Origin: Mansonella perstans
Lineage: Eukaryota > Nematoda > Chromadorea > Rhabditida > Onchocercidae
Length of the DNA stretch: 61,917 bases
Direction of reading: 5' to 3'
Assembly: GCA_037074765.1 (NCBI GenBank)
Contig: JBAMDO010000261.1
Location: forward strand, 1-61,917
The notes below the pieces were generated by a model. The model searched no databases. It was not told the DNA's origin and was given only the letters and a program-made list of their open reading frames with translations. Positions 15,493 through 25,177 of the stretch are shown here, one piece after another (position 1 is the stretch's first letter; the number at the start of each line of letters is the position of its first letter). Made by a program: the position numbers and the translations under genes.

Positions 15493-16012
15493 CTCGATAG
15501 ATTGTTGTTTATTTTCCTGCTAAGATGTATATTTATTCCATATGCTGATATGTACATATACTGATAAAGTACTGATCTCAAGCTATTTGCTTGTCAAACA
15601 CAAATGAGTTGATTTCTTATGTATTTTTTTTTTACCCGAAAAAGTTTCTATTTCATTTAAAATGAATGATTCTACAATTTTATTGTGTTTTATTTGAAAT
15701 TTTCATGAGTACAGTATGATCCAACATGACACTGTTCTGTAGGCAATGCTATGTTCGTTGTTGATATTGAAAACTGTTGGGGTGTAATACAAGTAACTAA
15801 ATTTATCTGCATGTGAAATAGCTGATAAGTGATCTCTTGTTTACTTGTGTGAATGGAAGCAGGTTTTGACCTTGGTAACAATTTTGACCTGAGCTGTTAC
15901 CAATCTTGGTCACCCTAGGAATGATTTTTGTGGATAAGAGAAGAAATACTGTTTGAATTTTTCAAATAAAGGAAGTCGTATTTCCAGTTTCACTGTGTGG
16001 TAGACGTATGTT
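15493..16012 (+). promoter_or_regulatory. MED22-HAP40 intercistronic region
   Basis: A 520-bp gap between the MED22 stop and the HAP40 start on the same strand. An acceptor-like GTATTTCCAG ends at 15986, 26 bases before the HAP40 ATG, as expected for a spliced-leader trans-splice site. An AATAAA-like AAATAAAGG lies just upstream at about 15964. These are compatible with a two-gene operon but do not prove it. Confidence 0.45.
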
Positions 16013-18698
16013 ATGGTTGAACCTTACAAGGATCCGTGGAAGGAATATAAATCGGCATTGGAATCGCTGAAGAAGAAATTTCTGAAAAAACCGAATAATG
16101 ATCAAGTTTTGGCAGAGCTCGCGGCTTTGGCATCACGTTTTCAGTTGGTTTTTAATTCGTTATAGAAAATTGTTCAGTAGTGTTAATTATTAACTGAACT
16201 TCACATAGCAGCTTTATTTGTTGCAAAATAAAGGTGAATTCAGAACAGTTCTACACTGCGGTCCTCCCCGTTGAATAACTTGCGATCCTCCCGGTTGAAT
16301 AACTTGCGTCTTCCCGGTTGGATAACTGATTTAAATACTCCCATAGCAAAAGAAAAGAAGAAATAGTGAAAATGATAGTTTTAGGGAAGTGTATAAAGAA
16401 AGTATTGCCGTTTGAGTTGTTATTGTTTTATTTCTAGTAAAATTTCAGAGATGAGGAATGTGAACAATATGCAGGTATGTGTCATATAGAAATGGCAAAA
16501 ATTCATGAAAAAATGGGTGATTGGAGTATGGAGTATAATCATTACTTGAAAGCTGCTCGATGCTTCAAAAATGCAGAAATGCGAAATCATGAAATGAACA
16601 TATTTGGTATGTTTTTCATTGCTTATTAACTTTTACAATAACGCTGTTATAGTTTTGCCCTCACAGTAATATTAAGAAGCCATTTGTTGATTTATTGCCT
16701 TGTTATTGGTTGGATTATATGATTCTTGTAGAACCAAACAAACTTTCTTCGTGGTTTCTATTGCAAGGTTGAACTAACTTTTTACCACTACCTTTCTATG
16801 AGTTTTCTGAAGAAAATGAGTGGGAAACTGTTCACTTCAGACGTGTTGTTAAAATCTAATTTATATTGTATTGTTTGCCGTGATAAATGATTTATACTGT
16901 ATAGGTACTGTGACAAAAAGAATATTTGATCACTTATGGAGAGAGCATTATAGAGTGAAGATGAATACATAACTTTTTGATTCAGCATATTATTGAATTA
17001 AATGTTTTCATTTTTCAAGCAATTCAATTGATTGATTTAATTCAACTACTTAACTACAGTTTACCAGTGTAATTGCAGCCTGTTCCGATCATCTGAATTA
17101 TATGCAGGATTGTTACAATCGGGCAATTGCGTTAATTCTCGATCGTGAAGGATTTTGGCTAGCTGGTTTACACTGCACTGAGGTCGGCTCTACACTATGC
17201 GACATTGATGAACATCAGATGGCATTACCGTTTTTGTTACAAGGTTTTTTCATACTCTCTGCAAGTTTTAAAAAGTCTTATTTTACTTTTGAAAATATAT
17301 GGAAAAGTAACTTTGCTGCTCTCAGTATATTTATATCACAATACGGAAAAACGGCAGGGAAGAAGTAATTACTGAAACAGTAGATGAATAATTAGATGTT
17401 CATCTACTTACCAATATTTTTATCTTATTACTACTTAGTGCACTTAATTATTTTTTAATTAGGTGAATAATCATTCTCTTGTTATTTTCATCTACTTACC
17501 ATTTTATTTCTGTTTAGTGTACTTAATTATTTTCAAGGAGCAAAATTACTGAAAGTGGAATTTCGCAGCCATTTAGCAGCATTAGAAAAATTAGTAGCTT
17601 GCCAGATTGAATTGGAGATGCATGCAGACGCACTTACAACAATTGATGATCTATGGACACTTCACATGAAGAGTACTGATAATCCAAAGTAAAATGCTTG
17701 TTTGCATTTTTTTTTTCGAAATCAGAACTACCAGGAATTTAGAAAAATTTATTTAATTTATCGTTAATTCATGTTGTATTTAAATCGAAGCAACGATTCT
17801 TGAAAAAAATCGAAGCAACGATTCTTGAAACTTTTGATTTTTAGATTTGGTTATGGTGAGGAACTTTTGAAGGATTGCGAAATTGCCTCAGTACTTTTAC
17901 TGCTACAGCGAAAAGTAAGCAATTTTGCAACTTTCGAATCTAATTATGCATAATTAGTACCGGAACCTAAATACTAGTTTGATTATTATGCAGTCATCGT
18001 TTTCGAATTGGTCTGAAATAATAGAAAGCTAATTTTTTTGAACCGGGAAAGACGGTCACGGTACTTGAAAAGAAGTAATACTGATTGAGGTTGTTTGTAG
18101 AATGAGATTTTGACTTTGTAAAAATGGCTAAAAAATCAGCTGTAAGAAAGGGTTGTGAGCGTTATGATAAGGCTAATATCCATGAAAATACCCACTCGGA
18201 AGTATGAGACCCAGATAAAAGAAGTGGTTAGTTTATAAATGCATTAAAAAGCAAATTTATCAGCTGTGCAGTGCGGAAGGATAACCTTGATCACATTGAT
18301 CACACAAAGTATGTGTGTGTATATCGTATTGATGCAATTTGAAGTAGAATTTGCAGACTGATGACATATCTGCGCGACATCGTTTGTTGCTGTCAATGTA
18401 TGATAAATATTCATTGCTACCTGATGAAAAGGCAGAAAAGGATCGGAAAATACCATGGAAGGAGCTACCACCAAAAGATTCTTCATTGTCCAAGGATTTG
18501 TATTTTTTCTTTTATGAATTTGTAATGGCACTTCGGCATGGTGACGTAGAAATGGCTCGGAAAAGTTACGATGTTCTCGAGAAACATTTTAATTCAATCT
18601 GTAATAAGCTAGCTATGAAATTGCTAGATGATGTTATGGATAGAGGTGGGTTGGATAAAAGAGGTTTTGCTGATAAATTTATTTCTGAGGTTGATTAA
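16013..18698 (+). CDS. HAP40: HAP40 / F8A, 40-kDa huntingtin-associated protein
   Basis: Helical-repeat protein that in other animals binds and stabilises huntingtin. Exons 16013-16143, 16449-16606, 17079-17243, 17538-17688, 17845-17914 and 18357-18698 (TGA) join in frame to 338 residues; human HAP40 has about 370. The N-terminus YKSALESLKKKFLKKPN matches the HAP40 start (YRLVSNKLKKRFLRKPN type). A central AARCFKNAEMRNHE region matches the AARLFLRQERDAR segment, CEIASVLLLLLQ matches CEVSRVLLLLLLQ, and the last exon carries FVMALRHGDVEMARK, equivalent to SLVMATHEKDTEAIK. Repeats of this kind form TPR-like alpha-solenoids. Exon 3 starts at 17079 because this is the only acceptor that keeps phase. 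Intron 1 contains a 23-bp triplicated repeat. Confidence 0.85.
16258..16328. repeat. 23-bp repeat, three copies, in HAP40 intron 1
   Basis: Three adjacent units of about 23-24 bp built on GATCCTCCCGGTTGAATAAC. It is short and richer in GC than the surrounding intron. Confidence 0.85.
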
Positions 18699-20397
18699 TG
18701 CTCTTTTTCCACAATAATCATTATGATGGCAAATTTGATAGTAGATTTTGAGATGATACAATTAAACTTGACATTTTTATTTCAAATCTTGAAAAATCAC
18801 TTTCCGTTTAGCTCGGAAATAAATGACTTAAGTAATGTTAAGGTTTAATCATAGTATTATCACACTTCTTTCTGTCATAGTATTATCACACTTCTTTCTC
18901 TTGGTGTAAATTTGTACATTCCTGTATATTGTTCTATTTTGTAGTTATCATGATGTTTTAAACAGATTAAATTGTATTCCAAATACATTTTGTTACAAAA
19001 ATTATCAAAAATGGAGGGGAAAAATTTAGATGCTGAAGTAACACTATTTTTGATATCTGTAGACCTTTTTGGAATATTCTCTTTTCCATTTTGAGATTTG
19101 TTGATTCTTCATTAAGCGTTTAAAGTAGAACTAAAAATAATACACTTTCAATTGTTAATTAAAATTTGGTTTGATGTTTGCCTAGTAAAATATGCTACCT
19201 AAATTTATCGAAAATCTGCATACTACAAAAATCATTGCATTATTTAGTTTATTAAAAATTTGAATTTTGTGCTTTTTTATAATACAGTAATCTTGGCTAT
19301 TATTTTAGCTTTTTAAAATAGAAAAAGGTAAAGATTTACAGTGTCAAATGATTTACGGTAGCTTATTTAAACATTCTAATTTGTATATTTCATTCTTTGA
19401 CAAGAATTGTTATAAAACATAAAGAGTATACCTTTCTTCTTTTAGTTTAAATAAAATTATTTGAGATTAATAAATATTGACTGAGAATTTATCAGACATG
19501 ATAATTAATGTGATATCTTACTAATTATGTGCCTTACCATATCTTAATTGATTTAATTCATTCATTAAACTATTCCAAAAAAACTAATAGGATGATTCGA
19601 TGAACCTATATAGGCACTACGAGTGCATTAGCGGTACAGAAAAGCATACTGTCTGTAATTGTATGGTATTATGGTAATTAACGGTAAGTACATACTTGAA
19701 TATATGGTATATATGGTTGCATTTCAAGCAAATCGACGGGGGTTCGATTCTCCTCTCTGACGCATGGTGGTATCCCCCATTAGCTATAACCAGTGGTTTC
19801 GTTTTAAATGGAATGGGAACAGATTTTGAAATTTTACAAAATCAAAAGTATCCGTATTGTTGCTGTTGTTGTTGTTGGTATTCATTAGAAACATGTAGTA
19901 GTTGCAATAGTTTATTAATCATCCAGGTTCTTCTAAAACTTCGATCAAAGATCAATTTCCAATTACATCATTTAGACAGGAAGAAGAACAAGTACATATA
20001 AGCTTTTTTTAATTTAACATTTCGACAAAATATTTTATTGTTCAACATATTAACTAGAGAAAATGTAACAACCTACGAAATCAAGCATATTAAACAACAA
20101 TTGGATTTACCGATTACGTGCATTTAAACAGCAACTGAAATTTGTTAAAAATTTGCTGCAAATTTTTGTTCAGATTAAAACAAGTCAATTTTTCTCTCTT
20201 TCCCTCCCTTTCTCTTTCTCTATCGCTCTCTCTTCCTGTCTATGCTTCATCTAGAGTTCTTTGATTTTATTAATTCTACATTTAATAAGTTATGATTTTT
20301 GTGTTTAAACAAAATTGTTGTGTGCAAGAATTTTCAATTTTTCACTTAACGTATTGTTTTCCATATATATTATAATTTCAGGAAAAGTCATCCAGAA
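18699..20397. other. Spacer between HAP40 and nekl-3; no gene seen
   Basis: AT-rich 1.7-kb gap. It includes a 27-bp direct duplication at about 18847-18900 (ATAGTATTATCACACTTC twice) and a short GC-richer stretch at 19735-19775 with a T-arm-like GGTTCGATTCT. A pyrimidine tract, TCTCTCTTTCCCTCCC, lies at 20194-20240. The nekl-3 acceptor-like TATAATTTCAG ends at 20381. Confidence 0.5.
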
Positions 20398-23300
20398 ATG
20401 TCAACGAATGATTTATCAGTGAAGTATGGAAAATTGGATGCATTTGAAATTGAAAAGAAGATTGGTAAAGGACAATTTTCGGAAGTGTATAAGGCACGAT
20501 GCAAAGAAGATGGTAGTTATGTTGCATTGAAGAAAGTTCAGGTTATTATTTATTATGAATTTAGCACTAAATCTAATACTATTTTATCATTCATTGTATG
20601 TTACCATAATAATGTGACAAAAAAAAGATGACTTTATTCGAGAGAACTAGAGTTTATTTTATATTTGAATAACACATGATATATTTATTCGAAGATGGTA
20701 AAATGTTTTTCCTTACTGTTAAGTAATGTAGCAATCGGAACATTGACCAACAGAAGAAAAAATGAGATCCTTATAAATAAGTTATGAGAAAATTCTTATA
20801 AGTAAATTATGGGAAGATCTTAATAGTAAGTTATATAAATAAGTTGTGAGAAGATTCTTATAAGTTATGAGATTCTTATAAATAAGTTGTGAGATTCTTA
20901 AATAAATTTTATAAGTAAGAATTTTTTGTTGCTTATTTTTTTTTTTTGCAGTATCAAAGTATGCATCATAAATTTTCTTGAATCCATTTTATATTTATTC
21001 TTAACAGTGAAAAGTTTTTCCTTACTATTAATAATACAGCAATCTTATTGTTAATTATTATAGCAATCTTACTGTTAATCATTATAGCAGTCTTACTGTC
21101 ATTCAATATAGCAATCTTATTGTTAATCATTATAGCAGTCTTACTGTCAGTCAATATAGCAATCTTACTGTTAATCATTATAGTAATCTTGCTGTTAATC
21201 ATTACAGCAGTCTTGCTGTCAGTTGAATTCATTTAATTTTTTTTTATATTCCTACTTTTAAGGTTTATGATATGGTGGATGCAAAAGCTCGACAAGATTG
21301 TATCAAAGAAATTGATCTTTTAAAACAGCTCAGTCATGTTAACGTTATTCGATACTATGCTTCCTTTATCGAAAACAATCAACTGAACATTGTTCTAGAG
21401 CTAGCAAATGCTGGTGATTTAAGTCGTATGATACGGGTTAGTTTGTTGGTTCATTGAATTTTTTTTTACAAATCACCTCATCAGTTAGCATTTCATTATG
21501 AGATTTAGCAGATCTCAATTAACTCTCGTAGACTGCCTTGTCTCTCTCGCAACATCAATGACCATGCTGTCCACTCCATAATGTCCAAGCGTCTGTTCGG
21601 AAAAATTGCATCATATAGGTGATTGACAAGGCTGGCTAATACTAAGGGCTCTCAAGCGCTATCTGGCCACTGTCATGACCACGGGGACCTTTGCCTGCTG
21701 CGTTTCGTAGGCTCTGATCCCTACGCCTCTATGATTGATTCGTTTTGTTGCAGAAATAAGACATGAGATAAAGTAGAATTTGCCTTATAAGAAGTAGGTT
21801 AAGAAATATGCTTAACATTTTATCATTGTCATATTTTCATATCATTGTCATATGTCATATCATTGTCGTTTCTTGTAGAGTTATATTTAAATTTGCATAA
21901 TACTTAATTTGGTTCTTATCAGTTAGTCGTACATACTATTTCATGTAAATTTCAAGCGTTTCATTTTTTACATACTTTTGTAGCATTTCAAGAAAAGTAG
22001 GCGTCTTATTCCGGAACGTATCATTTGGAAATATTTTTTGCAATTAGTGCGAGCATTGGATCATATGCATTCAAAACGAATCATGCATAGAGGTAAGCTT
22101 TGTTTATATTGACATTACTTTATCAATATATCGATAACAATATCTTACTCATCAATTAATTGCAAGCGTATATCTTTAATTCTTATCATATGCCTGTAAT
22201 TTTCTACTAAACTGTATGTTTCCTTTCTCGTGATTTCTTTTATACGATCCATTTATATAATTAATTTGATTGATATACTTGTGCCAGATATTAAACCAGC
22301 AAATGTGTTCATTACTGCGGATGGTATTGTTAAACTTGGCGATCTTGGTCTTGGCCGATTTTTTAGCTCAAAAACTACAGCAGCACATTCGTTAGTTGGT
22401 ACACCATATTATATGAGTCCTGAAAGGATACAAGAGAATGGATATAATTTTAAATCAGATTTATGGAGCATTGGTTGCTTATTGTATGAGGTAAGTTTTG
22501 ATCTGCATGCCTATTGAATACTTGAATTGTTTTTTTTTTTTTTTTTCGACTTGATTTCTTCTGTTGAAATTTAATTTTGGGAACTGAAATAGATCAATAA
22601 AACATATGTTGATTTGAAGATCGAAATGAATGTGAACTGATGAAATAAGGAATAATTTAAATAACTCATCATTTAATCTACTATTAAATTATTTAGTTTA
22701 TGATCTGGCACTCAGTGAATGTTTTTGTGCTCTCATGTTTTCTTATGTGCAAAAAATTTTTCAGATGGCTGCATTACAATCACCATTTTATGGTGACAAA
22801 CTAAATTTGTATTCATTATGCAAAAAGATTGAGAATTGCGAATATCCACCATTACCAGCTGATATTTATTCACAACAGGTAAGATTGAGGAGAATTGTAA
22901 ATTCCACCATTATCGGCTGATATTTATTCACAACAGATAAAATTGAGAATTGTGAATATCCACCATTATCAGCTGATATTTATTCACAACAGGTAAGACT
23001 GAGGAGAATTGTAAATATCCACCATCATCGGCTGATATTTATTCACAACAGGTAAGACTGAGGAGAATTGTGAATATCCACGATTATCGGCTGATATTTA
23101 TTCACAACAGATAAAATTGAGAATTGTGAATATCCACCATTATCAGCTGATATTTATTAACAACAAATAAAATTGAGGATTGTGAATATCTACCGTTATC
23201 AGCTGATATTTATTCAAAACAGCCTTTATTTTGAATATTATTACATCAGTTTCATCATCTATTACTTAGCACAGTCAGAAAGTTCTGACAGCTGATTGTA

Positions 23301-24124
23301 AAAGCGCTATTTTAATTTAGTTTTTTTTTTTTTTGGTAATTTTTAATTTTTAGTTTTTCTAAAATTTAATTTCAGTTGCGTGATTTAATATCTCGATGCA
23401 TTTGTTCGGATCCAAGTAAACGTCCTGATATTGCTGAGGTGTTGAATATTTCGGAGCAGATGAATACACATCTTCATGTAATTCATTATTCATTATCATA
23501 TATTTGAACTGTAAAATTTTTTTTTAATTTCTTATTTCTCATATTTTGTTCAATTTTTTTCTTTTTTTCCCTCCCTTGTAATACAACTTTTATTAGTTTG
23601 ATATCCAAAAAAATTATGCAAATTTTTCTATTTCCATTCATAATTTAGTTATTTCAGTCAAAATAAGTGTAAAAACTAGTATAAGACAAAAAACGTTGGA
23701 ATCGCGGTAATTAATTAATTTAAATTTTGCGCTTAAATTATTGTCCTGTTTAAAAGATACGTTATAAAGCAAAAAATATATTTAAAAGTTATTAAATTCA
23801 ATTAAGAGATATGTTTAAAAGTTATTCAATTTAATTAAGAGATATATTTGAAAGTCATTCAGTTCAATTAAGAGGTATATTTAGAAGTTATTCAATGAAT
23901 TAATTAAAGGATTATTCAGTTCAATTCAAAAGTTATTAAATTCAATTAAGCAATATACTTAAAAGTTATTAAATTAAAATTAAATTAATTGATCGATCTG
24001 TTTTCGTTCATAATTTTAGTTCTTTCAGTCAGAAGGAGCAAAAACTGGTGTAAGACAACAACGTTGGAATCGAGATATTGGTACTGATTCAAGTAATGAA
24101 ATTATCGTTACGCGTAATGCTTAG
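20398..24124 (+). CDS. nekl-3: NIMA-family protein kinase, NEK6/7 type (NEKL-3 ortholog)
   Basis: Serine/threonine kinase orthologous to NEK6/NEK7. In Caenorhabditis elegans the NEK6/7 member NEKL-3 is needed for moulting and membrane trafficking. Exons 20398-20541, 21263-21436, 21984-22092, 22288-22490, 22765-22878, 23376-23477 and 24029-24124 (TAG) join in frame to 313 residues, the usual NEK7 size. Visible motifs: glycine loop GKGQFSEV (residues 23-30), catalytic Lys45 in VALKK, HRDIKPAN (141-148), the DLG variant of DFG (161-163) typical of NEK6/7, the activation loop with Ser177 in [12 protein letters not shown] (equivalent to NEK7 Ser195) and SPE. The C-terminus ends with a short non-kinase tail. 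The ATG follows an acceptor at 20381. Exon 5 and exon 7 each have decayed partial copies in adjacent introns. Confidence 0.96.
20990..21232. repeat. Tandem repeat in nekl-3 intron 1
   Basis: About ten copies of a 20-22 bp motif, AGCAATCTTACTGTTAATCATT, alternating with AGCAGTCTTACTGTCAGTC, so a higher-order unit of about 42 bp is visible. It ends shortly before exon 2. A second, looser repeat (AAGATTCTTATAAATAAGTT) occupies about 20765-20910. Translated frames in both directions are products of the repeat. Confidence 0.8.
22830..23222 (+). repeat. Exon-5-derived 56-59 bp minisatellite in nekl-3 intron 5
   Basis: The last 49 bases of coding exon 5 (22830-22878) are followed by six further copies of the same sequence, each ending GATATTTATTCACAACAG or a close variant. 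Copies start at about 22879, 22937, 22993, 23052, 23111 and 23167. After the exon itself and after the second and third intronic copies the next bases are GTAAGA, a donor; after the others they are ATAAAA. The unit includes the exon-intron border, so tandem expansion began inside coding sequence and carried the splice donor with it. Confidence 0.9.
23651..23706 (+). pseudogene. Decayed copy of nekl-3 exon 7 (acceptor plus 5' part)
   Basis: A stretch in intron 6 repeats the acceptor region and first half of exon 7: it has TTATTTCAGTCAAAATAAG and then ACGTTGGAATCG, as at 24012-24073. The copy reads into a stop (TAA) at its third codon, so it cannot replace exon 7. Loose 41-bp repeats (AAAGTTATTCAATTCAATTAAGAG type) lie between it and the real exon at about 23775-23965. 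Confidence 0.75.
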
Positions 24125-25121
24125 GGGAAAATTAATTGAATTATATTGCTATGCTACACTGATTAATTGAATTACATTGCTACATTGATCATTGATGCTT
24201 CATTGTACGTATATCTTTCATTTTGAATTTCAATTTCATTTAAATTCTCTAGTTTAAGATTTGCATTGAGAACGAAAAAAAGGAAAGTTTTTTATTAGAA
24301 GGAGAGATTTCTACACATAATTATTAATAAGCCAAAAGAAAAAAAAGAGAAAAAAAATCAATATTTCGAATACATTCATATAATTGACAAAATATAGAAC
24401 AAAACAAAAATATTTTGTAGTACTTTTAGCTCAACGTAAATCTGATAGCTACGATAGCCCGTTTTAATTCACCCATAGGACCTTTTGCTTCTGATTATTT
24501 ACCCAAACTTTACCCCTAATTTTCCACTATGTTTTTCAAAAAGGTCGGTGCTTTTTTGCTATTTTGAGAAGAAAACAAATCATCGATGATGTTTAGAATA
24601 CTTCATTTACTCATTATTTAAATCAATTCCATTGCCAATTTTGTTTTATTTCAACAATGCAACAGTAAAGAAATTTATTGTGATTGTTTGTTTGTTTGTT
24701 TGTTTTTTTTCGTGACTTTATTCAATTTCATTAAATTAATTAGGATTGTTATTGACTGAAGGGAGATAGTGGAAATTTAAAATTGTAAATTCCATTTTAT
24801 GCTACCAATACAATCTTTCCTTTTTCTTTTTTTCTTTGTGTACTTCATTTGCAATTTTAAAGTTTAAAACTTATCTTTGAAAGACATTCCAATATTTGTT
24901 TATTCGATATTCAGTTCCCAATTAATTATTAAGGAAGACTTAAAAAGGATTCAATGTGGAAAATTTTTAAGTAAATTTTTTATAATGGATATTTGTTATC
25001 AATTTCCAATTAATTATAAAGGGATTTGAGTAAATTTTTTTGTAATGAATATTTGTATTAAAAAAGTTTCTACTATATTTTATAGCCTAAATTGGAGAAA
25101 AAAAAAAGCTTATGGAGTAGT
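24125..25121. other. Spacer between nekl-3 and PIG-X; no gene seen
   Basis: AT-rich 1-kb gap with poly-T and GTTT repeats at about 24690-24707. It should hold the nekl-3 3' UTR and the 5' region of the PIG-X gene. No coding exon was recognised. Confidence 0.5.
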
Positions 25122-25177
25122 ATGATTATTCATATTTTTTTTCTTTTACTCTACTTGTTGGTCTGGTTTCTTGTCAG

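Noticed and set aside
15690..15881. Minus-strand frame of 63 codons after MED22
   Set aside because: It lies in the MED22-HAP40 gap, has no similarity, and opposes the transcription of both genes.
20966..21236. Frames of 60-90 codons on both strands ([10 protein letters not shown] and MINSKIAI repeats)
   Set aside because: Products of the intronic tandem array.
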